Shown: piece after piece, positions 25,061 through 32,928 of the stretch | Layout of the letters: the number at the start of each line of letters is the position of its first letter | How positions within the stretch are numbered: position 1 is the first letter of the stretch | Origin: Bacteroidales bacterium UBA3289 | Lineage (GTDB): Bacteria; Bacteroidota; Bacteroidia; Bacteroidales; UBA932 | Length of the DNA stretch: 64,000 nucleotides | Assembly: GCA_002361625.1 (NCBI GenBank) | Contig: DETL01000008.1 | Coordinates: 45,131 to 109,130, forward strand | Direction of reading: 5' to 3' | Translations under genes and position numbers: made by a program | The notes under the pieces: generated by a model | What the model saw: the letters and a program-made list of their open reading frames with translations, nothing else | The model's database searches: none | Told to the model about the DNA's origin: nothing

Positions 25061-26249
25061 CATCCTCCTCCTGTTCCTGCCGCTTCTCCTCCACGGCCAG
25101 GAGCGTCTCAACGAGCGTCTGACCAACGACCTGTCCCGCCTGCCCGAGATGGATGCCGTCGTGGACAGTTTCATGAACGTATGGTCGCTGCGGGGCGTCT
25201 CCCTTTCCGTCATGCGGAACGACTCCCTCCTGTACGCCCGTGGCTACGGCCGGGCTGACGGTTCCCGTCCCATGACCCCGGGGACCCTTCTCCGCATGGC
25301 CTCCGTGTCCAAGCTCATCACGGCCGTCGGGATCATGAAACTCCAGGAGCGGGGAAAACTGGTGCTGGACACGCCGGTCTTCGGTCCCTTCGGCATCCTG
25401 GACGGATATGACCGGTACATCACCGACGACAATTATTACCTGATCACGGTGGAGCACCTGCTGCGCCACCAGGCCGGCTTTACGCAGAAAGGCGGCGACC
25501 CCATGTTCACGACCGCGACCATGATGCGGGAGATGGGCCTGTCCAAGGCGCCTACCCAGGAGCAACTGACCCGGCACCTGCTCCGCCGTCCCCTCGCCTA
25601 CCTGCCCGGGACCGATCAGGAATACTCCAATTTCGGATACCTCCTCCTGTCCATGATCATCGAAAAGATCACGGGCGAACCTTACGAACAGTGGATGCGG
25701 CGGGAAGTCCTGGAGCCGGCCGGCTGCTACGATTTCCATATCGCCGGCAATTTCCTGGACGAACGCTTCCCCGGGGAAGCCCGCTACTACATGCACAGGG
25801 AAGCGAAACCGACCAACGCTTTCGACGGACGCGGGCAGGTGGAACGCTGCTATGGGGCCAATGACATCCACGGCCTCTCAGGAGCCGGCGCCTGGATCGG
25901 TTCCACACCGGAACTGGCCCGCCTCGTCGCCTCCATCGACGGGCTCAAGGACATTCCGGACCAAGTCTCGGAATTCAGCGTCTATCAGATGACGCAGCGT
26001 CTTTCGGACGAGATCTTTTCCCTGGGCTGGGTGGATTGCACGGACGACGGCGAATGGACACGCACCGGTTCCTTCTCCGGTACGTCCGCCCTCGTAAAAG
26101 TCTTTCCCGACCATGAAACCTGGATCCTCATCACCAACACGTCCACCTGGAAAGGATCCCGTTTTTCCCGGGATACCGGCGCCCTGTGTAAGAATCTCCG
26201 GGCCCGCTTCCAGGACGAACTGCCGGAAAGGGACCTGTTCCACGAATGA
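25041..26249 (+). CDS. Serine hydrolase (beta-lactamase/penicillin-binding protein class C fold)
   Basis: 402-aa exported serine hydrolase of the beta-lactamase-related family (PF00144). The signal peptide is VKSRNLIILLLFLPLLLHGQ, with no lipobox. The catalytic S-x-x-K is SVSK in RMASVSKLITAVG, and the second motif Y-x-N is YSN in DQEYSNFGYLLLS; a GSFSGTSALVK stretch stands for the third. Likely an esterase, peptidase or peptidoglycan-related enzyme in the periplasm. The GTG at 25041 is the only start that keeps the signal peptide, and it sits inside a repeat-like sequence. It closes the nrnA operon. Confidence 0.87.
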   Translation: MKSRNLIILLLFLPLLLHGQERLNERLTNDLSRLPEMDAVVDSFMNVWSLRGVSLSVMRNDSLLYARGYGRADGSRPMTPGTLLRMASVSKLITAVGIMKLQERGKLVLDTPVFGPFGILDGYDRYITDDNYYLITVEHLLRHQAGFTQKGGDPMFTTATMMREMGLSKAPTQEQLTRHLLRRPLAYLPGTDQEYSNFGYLLLSMIIEKITGEPYEQWMRREVLEPAGCYDFHIAGNFLDERFPGEARYYMHREAKPTNAFDGRGQVERCYGANDIHGLSGAGAWIGSTPELARLVASIDGLKDIPDQVSEFSVYQMTQRLSDEIFSLGWVDCTDDGEWTRTGSFSGTSALVKVFPDHETWILITNTSTWKGSRFSRDTGALCKNLRARFQDELPERDLFHE

Positions 26250-26261
26250 GGAACCCCCTCG

Positions 26262-27020
26262 CTATTTCTTGATGGCTCCGATTCTGACGTGACGGTCATC
26301 CACGGTCACGGAGGTAAGGGAAATGTCCGCCAGATGTTCCTTGAACTGGGGAATGGCGGAAAGGTTGACGACGACCCGGTTCGCGGAGAAGGATTCCACG
26401 ACGCCCGCGGGAAGCCGGTCCAGGACAAGGGGCGCGACCAGCTCGGTGGCGACATTCTTCGCCGTGCCGGAATCCAGTTTGAGGACCAGGCGGTCGTCCT
26501 TCGCCTCGATAATCCGGAAACTGGCCGAGAGATTCATCGCCTGCTGGCCCACCACAGGAATATCCACTTTCCCGGCATAGGTCAACGTCATGCGGTCCGG
26601 GGCCTGGGTAGTCAAGTTGATGTCCCGACCGCTTTTGGAACGAAGCAGGCCGGTGATAATCTCCACGGGAACCTCCACGACGGTTTCGGCCGGGACCGGG
26701 GCCGGGGTCGGGACTGACTCCGACGAAGGGGCCGACTCCGGAAACTGCTCCCGGACCGGTTTTGAAGCGGGATCCGGGACCGGATCCGGCGCCGGCCGTT
26801 CGCGTACGACCGGCATCTCATTCCCTTCGACCGCGACGAACACGGTGTCCCGGACGACGGGAACGGAGGGTTCAGCCCCGGCAACCGGGGCCGATGCTTC
26901 CGGCTGACCGGTCTGTTCGGACGGACAGGCCGGTTTCCGGTGAAAGAAAAGGCTGGCAGCCACAGCGACGGCGATTGCCGCAACCAGCCACCAGCCCCAT
27001 TTCCGGCGGTGCGAATCCAT
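26262..27020 (-). CDS. Single-pass membrane protein with Pro-rich linker, unknown function
   Basis: 252-aa protein: short basic N-terminus, one transmembrane helix (about residues 8-25), a Pro/Ala/Glu/Ser/Val-rich linker to about 110, and a C-terminal domain of about 140 residues with alternating hydrophobic strands (DRMTLTYAGKVDIPVVGQ, NRVVVNLSAIPQFKEHL). The strand pattern recalls lipid-binding or LmeA-like (DUF2993) domains, but I cannot claim that. It begins 12 nt after the phosphotransacylase gene, so it probably shares the ackA transcript. The linker suggests reach across the periplasm. Confidence 0.7.
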   Translation of the reverse strand: MDSHRRKWGWWLVAAIAVAVAASLFFHRKPACPSEQTGQPEASAPVAGAEPSVPVVRDTVFVAVEGNEMPVVRERPAPDPVPDPASKPVREQFPESAPSSESVPTPAPVPAETVVEVPVEIITGLLRSKSGRDINLTTQAPDRMTLTYAGKVDIPVVGQQAMNLSASFRIIEAKDDRLVLKLDSGTAKNVATELVAPLVLDRLPAGVVESFSANRVVVNLSAIPQFKEHLADISLTSVTVDDRHVRIGAIKK

Positions 27021-27032
27021 GGATCCGCAGGC

Positions 27033-27938
27033 CTATTTCACGCTCATCACCGCAGAGGCGATCGAGTTGAGCTTCACATCCACGGAATCGGCACGGGAAG
27101 CCAGGATGCAAGGGACCTTGGTGCCCACGAGGAAGCCGGCCTGGCGGACGTCCTTGGCCAGCTTGGAGTTGGTCTTCCAGAAGACATTGGCGGACTCGAT
27201 GTTCGGGAACAGGAGGCAGTCGGCGTCACCGGCGACAGGGCTCTTGAGCTTCTTGATCTGGACGGATTCCTCGTCGATGGCGACATCCAGCGCGAGCGGG
27301 CCGTCACCGATGGCCTTGATCTGGCCGCGGTCGCACATCTTGGCGAGCATGGCGCCCTCGATGCAGGCGGGCATGCTGTCCATCATCTGCTCGGAAGCGG
27401 CGATGAAGGCGATCTTCGGCATCGCAATGCCGAAACTCTTGGCGACACCCGTCACGAAGCCGGCCATCTTCACCTTCTGGCGGAAGTCCGGAGCGGGGAT
27501 TACGGCCATGTCGGTGATGAAGATCAGCTTGTGGTAGTTCGGGTTCTCGATCACGCCCACGTGGCTCAGCAGGCCCTTCGGAGGGAGCAGGCCGCACTCC
27601 TTGTTCAGGATGGCGCGGAGGAACTTGTCGGTGGAGCAGAGGCCCTTCATCAGGACATCGCCCTCGCCGTCATGGACCATGCGGACGGCTTCGGCCACCG
27701 CCTTGAGTTCGTCCTTGATGTCCACGATGGTGAACTTGGCGATATCGATGCTGCACTCGTCGCAGACCTTGGCGATCATGTCGGAGTCACCCACCAGGGT
27801 CACCTGGACAAAGCCCATGTCGGAAGCCAGGGAAGCGGCCTCGATGGTGTGGGAGTCCACGCCCCAGGCGGCGACCATACGCTTGCAAATACCCTTCGCC
27901 TTGAGCTCGGCGAACAAATCGTTGAAATTGGCAATCAT
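27033..27938 (-). CDS. ptb: Phosphate acyltransferase (phosphate butyryltransferase family)
   Basis: 301-aa enzyme that exchanges CoA for phosphate on a short-chain acyl group. Length and motifs are of the Ptb type and not the 330-aa Pta: GDVLMKGLCSTDKFLRAILN, LLSHVGVIENPNYHKLIFITD, PAPDFRQKVK and the C-terminal DRGQIKAIGDGPLALDVAID. It lies 9 nt downstream of ackA, so the product acyl phosphate is passed to that kinase to make ATP. Acetyl and butyryl substrates are both possible, since Ptb-family members vary; its partner is an acetate-type kinase, which favours acetyl phosphate or broad use. Confidence 0.87.
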   Translation of the reverse strand: MIANFNDLFAELKAKGICKRMVAAWGVDSHTIEAASLASDMGFVQVTLVGDSDMIAKVCDECSIDIAKFTIVDIKDELKAVAEAVRMVHDGEGDVLMKGLCSTDKFLRAILNKECGLLPPKGLLSHVGVIENPNYHKLIFITDMAVIPAPDFRQKVKMAGFVTGVAKSFGIAMPKIAFIAASEQMMDSMPACIEGAMLAKMCDRGQIKAIGDGPLALDVAIDEESVQIKKLKSPVAGDADCLLFPNIESANVFWKTNSKLAKDVRQAGFLVGTKVPCILASRADSVDVKLNSIASAVMSVK

Positions 27939-27947
27939 AACTATCTC

Positions 27948-29162
27948 TTAATCTTGGTTATCCAGTACTAAATGCATCGTATCGCGGGCAATCACGAGCT
28001 CCTCGTTCGTGCAGATGAGCGCCGCCTTCACCTTGGAATCCTCCGTGGTGATGATGGCGTCCTCGCCAAAGGCGACGTTGGCTTCGTAGTCCACCTTCAG
28101 GCCCAGGTAGGAGAAGTTCTCCAGGACGCGGCGGCGGAGGCGGGAGTTATGCTCGCCGATGCCGCCGGTGAAGACGATGAGGTCCACGCCGTTCATCGCA
28201 GCGACATAGGAGCCGATGTTCTTGATGATATCGTAGGTGAACTTCTTGAGGGCGAGCTTTGCCTTGGGGTCGCCGCTGTTCGCGCGCTCGTTGAGCTCAC
28301 GGCAGTCGGAGCTGTACTCGGAAACGCCCAGGAAGCCGGACTTCCGGTTGAGGATCGTGGACATCTCGTCCGGGGTGACACCCAGCTTGTTCTCCAGGTA
28401 GATGACGGCGTTCGCGTCGATGTTGCCCACGCGGGTGCCCATGATCATGCCCTCCAGCGGGGAGAAGCCCATGGACGTGTCCACGCACTTGCCGTTCTGG
28501 ATGGCGCAGATGGAACTGCCGGCGCCCAGGTGGCAGGTGATGATCTTGGAGTTCGCGAGATCCAGTCCGGCGAGCTTCGCGCCCACGCCGGCGACGAACT
28601 GGTGGGAAGTTCCGTGCGCGCCGTAACGGCGGACCCGGTACTTCTCGTAGTACTGGTAAGGAAGGCCGTACATGTAGGCATAGGCCGGCATCGTCTGATG
28701 GAAAGCAGTGTCGAAGGTGACGACCTGCGGGACGGTCGGGAGAACCTCCTGCATGGCGTGGATGCCCAGCAGGTGCGCCGGATTGTGGAGCGGGGCGAAG
28801 TCGCTGCAGAAGGCGATCTTCTCGAGGACGTCGTCATTCACGAGGACGGAGCCGGAGAAGAAATCGCCGCCCTGGACGATGCGGTGACCCACCGCCTCGA
28901 TGTCCTCCAGGGACTTCAGGACGCCCGTCTGGGGATCCGTCAGGGCTTCCAGGATGAGCTGCATGCCCACTTTGTGGTCCGCAATCGGGATGTCCTTCAC
29001 GATTTTGTCCCGGCCGGCCGGAGCGTATTGGAGGATGCCGGCGGGAAGGCCGATCTTCTCGGCGATACCCTTCGCGATGACGTCGAACACGTCGTCGTTC
29101 TTCATGTCCAGCAACTGGTACTTGATGGAAGAACTTCCACAATTGATGACAAGGATGATCAT
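27948..29162 (-). CDS. ackA: Acetate kinase
   Basis: 404-aa ASKHA-fold kinase making ATP and acetate from acetyl phosphate. Signatures are LVINCGSSSIKYQLLDM at the N-terminus, VTFDTAFHQTMP, RYGAHGTSHQFV (active-site histidines) and the ATP-binding FTGGIGEHNSRLRRRV. The full acetate-kinase length and these motifs separate it from butyrate kinase (about 350 aa). A minus-strand -7 box TAACTTTGC lies at 29198-29206, about 36 nt before the ATG. It leads an operon with the Ptb-type transferase and the membrane protein. Confidence 0.93.
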   Translation of the reverse strand: MIILVINCGSSSIKYQLLDMKNDDVFDVIAKGIAEKIGLPAGILQYAPAGRDKIVKDIPIADHKVGMQLILEALTDPQTGVLKSLEDIEAVGHRIVQGGDFFSGSVLVNDDVLEKIAFCSDFAPLHNPAHLLGIHAMQEVLPTVPQVVTFDTAFHQTMPAYAYMYGLPYQYYEKYRVRRYGAHGTSHQFVAGVGAKLAGLDLANSKIITCHLGAGSSICAIQNGKCVDTSMGFSPLEGMIMGTRVGNIDANAVIYLENKLGVTPDEMSTILNRKSGFLGVSEYSSDCRELNERANSGDPKAKLALKKFTYDIIKNIGSYVAAMNGVDLIVFTGGIGEHNSRLRRRVLENFSYLGLKVDYEANVAFGEDAIITTEDSKVKAALICTNEELVIARDTMHLVLDNQD

Positions 29163-29197
29163 ATCGTTAAAATGTTAATATTATTCGGTCAAACCGT

Positions 29198-29206
29198 GCA
29201 AAGTTA
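29198..29206 (-). promoter_or_regulatory. -7 promoter box of the ackA operon
   Basis: TAACTTTGC on the minus strand fits TAnnTTTG; no TTG at the expected spacing. The 40 bp towards ComEC is AT-rich and may hold its promoter. Confidence 0.5.
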
Positions 29207-29245
29207 GCAAATAATTCAGTAATTTCGCATACGAATCTGAAGGAA

Positions 29246-30316
29246 ATGGCGGAGCGGGAGAACATAGGGGCGCTGGCAATCCATTTCACGGCCGGCATCG
29301 CGGCCGGAGCGCTGCTCCTGCGCCTTCCCGTGGACCCGTATTCCCTCTCCGGAGGCCTGTTCCTCCTGCTGGCATCCCTGGTCGCCATCGTCCTGAAAAC
29401 CCGGCGTACCGCCCTGATTTTCCCCGCGTTCCTCCTCTGCGGAACCTTCTGTTACCTCACCACGTCCCTAGCCGGGAGCGCCGAAACGACCCTCCTGGAG
29501 CGCTGGACGGCCGGGGCCGCCCAAAGGCTGCGCAGTTACATCGACAGCATTCCCTTCCCTACCGGGACCACGGCACCCCTCCTCAAGGCCTTCCTGACCG
29601 GCGACCGGAGCGGTCTTTCCCGCGAAACGGTCCAAGTGTTCCGGAGCAGCGGAGCGTCCCACCTGCTCGCCCTGTCCGGGCTCCACATGGGTATCCTGTA
29701 CCTCATCCTTTCAAGGCTTCTCTGGCCGATTGGCAACAGTTTGGCGGCCAGGCGTTTCCGATACGCCGCCATCCTCCTTGCCGCCGGATTCTTCACGCTG
29801 ATGACCGGCGCTTCCCCTTCCATCGTCCGGGCCTTCCTGTTCATCGTCCTGAACGAGACCGCGCGCATGACGGGGCGTACCCGGAATCCCCTCCGCGTCC
29901 TGGCATCGGCCCTGCTCATCCAGCTCATCCTCTCCCCCGGCGTCATCCTGTCCGTGGGTTTCCAGCTTTCCTACCTGGCGATGGCCGGCATCTTCCTGCT
30001 GTATCCTCATCTGGAGAAGTGGTACCCCGACGGCGGGAAATTCGACCCGGTCCGCCGGATCTGGCAGGCCGCCGCCCTGTCCATCTCCTGCCAGGCCTTC
30101 ACCGGTCCCCTCGCCTGGTACCGGTTCCACACCTTTCCCACCTATTTCCTCCTGACGAATCTCCTTGCCATGCCCCTGACCTCCCTCCTGATGGGGACGG
30201 CCGTTGCGACGATCGCCCTCCGGAGCATCGGACTGTGCCCCGGCTTCCTGATCCAGGCCACGGATTTCCTGTGCTCCGGCCTGGTATGGATCCTCGGAAT
30301 TATTGCTTCAATGTGA
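29246..30316 (+). CDS. Short ComEC/Rec2-family membrane protein
   Basis: 356-aa polytopic membrane protein carrying the ComEC competence domain: LLKAFLTGDRSGLSRETVQVFRSSGASHLLALSGLHMGILY is the family core (about residues 113-155), followed by RFRYAAILLAAGFFTLMTGASPSIVRAF. ComEC forms the inner-membrane channel for single-stranded DNA uptake. This one is about half the usual length: the N-terminal OB-fold region is minimal and the C-terminal metallo-beta-lactamase nuclease domain is absent, ending at residue 356 with a stop that overlaps the convergent apbE gene by 17 bp. Either a channel-only form or a lineage-shortened gene; competence is not shown. Confidence 0.82.
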   Translation: MAERENIGALAIHFTAGIAAGALLLRLPVDPYSLSGGLFLLLASLVAIVLKTRRTALIFPAFLLCGTFCYLTTSLAGSAETTLLERWTAGAAQRLRSYIDSIPFPTGTTAPLLKAFLTGDRSGLSRETVQVFRSSGASHLLALSGLHMGILYLILSRLLWPIGNSLAARRFRYAAILLAAGFFTLMTGASPSIVRAFLFIVLNETARMTGRTRNPLRVLASALLIQLILSPGVILSVGFQLSYLAMAGIFLLYPHLEKWYPDGGKFDPVRRIWQAAALSISCQAFTGPLAWYRFHTFPTYFLLTNLLAMPLTSLLMGTAVATIALRSIGLCPGFLIQATDFLCSGLVWILGIIASM

Positions 30317-31355
30317 AACCCGGCGACGCCCACTCGGTCATGGACCCGTCTTCGGCCGTATAGATCAGATAACCCTCCACCCCGTCCCGGGAAAGGACCA
30401 GCTCCCGGGCGGCATCCAGGCCGATGACCATGCACCAGGTCGCCAGCGCATCGGCATCGGCGGCGCCGTCCGGGCTGACGATCGTGGCACTCAACAGATT
30501 ATGCTGGACAGGGTATCCCGAACGCGGGTCGATGGAATGCGCATACTTGCGCCCGTCCCGGACATAATACTTGCGATAGTTTCCGGACGTGACGATCCCG
30601 CAGGCCATTCCGCCGGAGGACCAGACGCCGTCCAGTTCCGCTCCCAGCTGATCGGTTCCGTTGGTGGGGCGGTCGAAGGGACGGTCCACCCCCACGTTCC
30701 ACCCCTGGCCGGAGGGATTCATCCCGTCGCACCAGATCTCCCCGATGTCCACGAGCATGTCCTTCACGCCGATGGAATACAGGTACTTCGCGACGAGGTC
30801 ACAGCTGTATCCCTGCGCAATGGCATTGTAGTTCAGGACCATGGGCTTATCCGATCCGTCCAGGCGCACGTCCCGGAAGCTGAGCGAGCCGTCGGGGCGC
30901 GGCGTCATCTCCTTCCGGAGCAGGCGCATGCCGCAGGACTCCCGGATCGCGGCAACCTCCGCATCGGAGGGCATCTCCCCGGACTTGAATCCGAACCCCC
31001 AGGCGTCATAAAGAGGCCCGGCGGCAAAGTCCAGCACGCCCTCGGAAGCCTCGAACCATTGATAGGCATCTTTGTACATCTCCAGGAAAAGGCCATTCGG
31101 ACGGATGGTCTCCCCGGCATTGAAGTGCGACAGGAGCGATCCCTTGTTGTACCCGGACAGCGTCGTGTCGATCCGCTGCAGGATGGCCTCCACCGAATCC
31201 CGGACCTCTTCCGGCGCCACGCGGACGCCTTTGAGATTGGCCTTCACGGCATAGACTCCTCCCTGGGCATGGCCGGAAACCTGGATATAACGGTCCCGTT
31301 CCCCGCAGGATACGGCAAGGATGAGCACAAGGACAACCAAGATCGATTTTTTCAT
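30300..31355 (-). CDS. apbE: FAD:protein FMN transferase (ApbE family) lipoprotein
   Basis: 351-aa ApbE, which attaches FMN covalently to threonines of exported flavoproteins such as NqrC or RnfG. Motifs: LDFAAGPLYDAWGFG, NYNAIAQGYSCDLVAKYL, and HSIDPRSGYPVQHNLLSATI followed by ADADALATW. The signal peptide ends VSC, so it is a lipoprotein anchored at the envelope. The start at 31355 follows the TAATTTTG box (31386-31393). No Nqr or Rnf genes lie in this window, so its client is elsewhere. Its 3' end overlaps the convergent comEC gene. Confidence 0.92.
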   Translation of the reverse strand: MKKSILVVLVLILAVSCGERDRYIQVSGHAQGGVYAVKANLKGVRVAPEEVRDSVEAILQRIDTTLSGYNKGSLLSHFNAGETIRPNGLFLEMYKDAYQWFEASEGVLDFAAGPLYDAWGFGFKSGEMPSDAEVAAIRESCGMRLLRKEMTPRPDGSLSFRDVRLDGSDKPMVLNYNAIAQGYSCDLVAKYLYSIGVKDMLVDIGEIWCDGMNPSGQGWNVGVDRPFDRPTNGTDQLGAELDGVWSSGGMACGIVTSGNYRKYYVRDGRKYAHSIDPRSGYPVQHNLLSATIVSPDGAADADALATWCMVIGLDAARELVLSRDGVEGYLIYTAEDGSMTEWASPGFTLKQ

Positions 31356-31385
31356 TTCGCGCAACGTTACGGCAAGATAGTTGCA

Positions 31386-31413
31386 CAAAATTAAGATAAA
31401 ATAACGATATTTG
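31386..31413. promoter_or_regulatory. Overlapping divergent promoters, apbE and FISUMP lipoprotein
   Basis: Minus-strand TAATTTTG (31386-31393) serves apbE. A plus-strand near-match GATATTTG (31406-31413), 22 bp from a TTG at 31381-31383, precedes the lipoprotein gene, whose ATG has AAGGAAAG upstream. Confidence 0.45.
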
Positions 31414-31437
31414 CAGATTGTATAAGGAAAGAATCAT

Positions 31438-32391
31438 ATGACAAGACGCCTTTTGCCCTATATCGGACTTCTCCTCGCCGCCGTCACGCTGTTTTCCTGC
31501 AAGAAAAAGGAGGAGACCACCGAAACCAAGCCTTACCTGTACGGGGTGAAATTCGACCTCGTAAACTTCGCCCGTCCCGGCGACACGTTCACCCTGGAGC
31601 CCTACGGCGTCTATACGACCGAGGGGGATGGCGTGGACAAACCCACCTACAAATGGAAAGTGAACACCGGTGATTTCCAGGAAGCGGACGAATTCACCCT
31701 CGTCCTCGGGGAAGCGGGCAATTACACCATCACCTGCCAGGCGTCCGATCCGGACGACAACTACTACGCCACCACCTTCTCCAAGACCGTCATCGTCATC
31801 GACCCGACCCTCGGGAAAACCCTGAACGGAACGGGGATCGAGGCGACGGACGCCCATATTACCGACGGACGCGACCAGGCCGGCGAGAACGACTATTTCT
31901 ACACCCGGATCGGCGACGTGGACTGGTTCCGCAACAACCTGGCCTACAAGGGTGCCGGACTGGCCTACGAAGAATCGGAAGTGACTTCTTATCCCATCGG
32001 CCGTTACTACACCTGGGAAGAGGCGATGATGGCCTGTCCCGAAGGCTGGAGACTCCCGACGGACGAGGAATGGGCCTCCCTGGGCACTGAAGCCGCCCCG
32101 CTCGAGGCCGACGCCTACCTGAACGACAAGCGTATGTGGGATTACTGGCCCAACGCTCCCCGCACCAATACCACGGGGCTCGCCATCATCCCGGCCGGAT
32201 ATGCCCTTCCGGAGCTCACGACACCGGCTTACAAGCGCATCTACAACTACGCCGCCTTCTGGACCTCCACGACGGATCCTACCGACAGCCGTCTCGCCCG
32301 CTACTACTACATCTTTGCGGAAGAGAACGAAGTGAGGGCTACATACGGCGAAAAGGGCTCGCTGGCCCTTTCCGTACGCTGTGTAAGATAG
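31438..32391 (+). CDS. FISUMP-domain lipoprotein
   Basis: 317-aa exported lipoprotein (signal ends FSCKKKEE). The middle (about residues 30-120) looks like a PKD/Ig-like strand domain, and the C-terminal 190 residues match the Fibrobacter succinogenes major paralogous domain: IGDVDWFRNNLAYKG, WEEAMMACPEGWRLPTDEEWASLG, AIIPAGYA and ALSVRCVR. These domains occur in surface-exposed Bacteroidota lipoproteins; their biochemical role is not settled. It stands alone, with an AAGGAAAG ribosome site 7 nt before the ATG. Confidence 0.85.
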   Translation: MTRRLLPYIGLLLAAVTLFSCKKKEETTETKPYLYGVKFDLVNFARPGDTFTLEPYGVYTTEGDGVDKPTYKWKVNTGDFQEADEFTLVLGEAGNYTITCQASDPDDNYYATTFSKTVIVIDPTLGKTLNGTGIEATDAHITDGRDQAGENDYFYTRIGDVDWFRNNLAYKGAGLAYEESEVTSYPIGRYYTWEEAMMACPEGWRLPTDEEWASLGTEAAPLEADAYLNDKRMWDYWPNAPRTNTTGLAIIPAGYALPELTTPAYKRIYNYAAFWTSTTDPTDSRLARYYYIFAEENEVRATYGEKGSLALSVRCVR

Positions 32392-32400
32392 CTGATGTCT

Positions 32401-32928
32401 TTACCGTAAATCGGTGATCACATAACTTTCAGGAAGCGATTTCTCGTCCAGCGGGAAGTCGCTTTTCCCTTGTTTGTCCCCGAAGACGATATCCTTCAGA
32501 ACGAAACGGGCGGCCGTGTCATCGTCCAATAGAAGCGTGACGTCCAGGGAATTCGACGAGGAAGCATTGACCTTGAGCTTGTCCATGTAGTTCTTGTAGG
32601 AGCCGATGAACAAGGCCGGATTCGTAAAGAGGTCTTCCTTCTCCACCTTCTCGATGAGGACTTCCTCCGCCTCGCGGTCGATGCTCCAGCGGGTCGTCCC
32701 GTCGCTGCGCACCTCCAGGCCCAGGCCCGAAAGCAGGAAAGCGTTGTCCTCCACGGTGCAGTCGCCGTCGGTGACCTGCGTCATGGGCTTCCCGTCCTTG
32801 GCAAGGCTGTAGGTATAGTGGAAAAACACCCGATGTCCCGGGACACGGTCCAGGATGGGGATTCCGCCCTGCGCGAAAGCGCTGAAGGCGAGGCTCACGG
32901 CCAGCAGGGATGTCAAGATTCTTTTCAT
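32401..32928 (-). CDS. LolA-like outer-membrane lipoprotein carrier
   Basis: 175-aa periplasmic protein with a cleavable signal (MKRILTSLLAVSLAFSAFAQ) and a LolA-like half-barrel pattern: VFFHYTYSLAKDGKPMTQ, DNAFLLSGLGLEVRSDGTTRWSID and DPLDEKSLPE-like end. LolA shuttles lipoproteins from the inner to the outer membrane. Its place directly after ftsK, with ATGA overlap of ftsK stop and its start, is a common Bacteroidales arrangement that supports the call. Sequence identity to characterised LolA looks low. Confidence 0.75.
   Translation of the reverse strand: MKRILTSLLAVSLAFSAFAQGGIPILDRVPGHRVFFHYTYSLAKDGKPMTQVTDGDCTVEDNAFLLSGLGLEVRSDGTTRWSIDREAEEVLIEKVEKEDLFTNPALFIGSYKNYMDKLKVNASSSNSLDVTLLLDDDTAARFVLKDIVFGDKQGKSDFPLDEKSLPESYVITDLR

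Noticed and set aside
31386..31413. Complete -33/-7 promoter for the FISUMP lipoprotein
   Set aside because: The -7 box begins with GA in place of TA and spacing is 22 bp, so it is recorded only as a near match.
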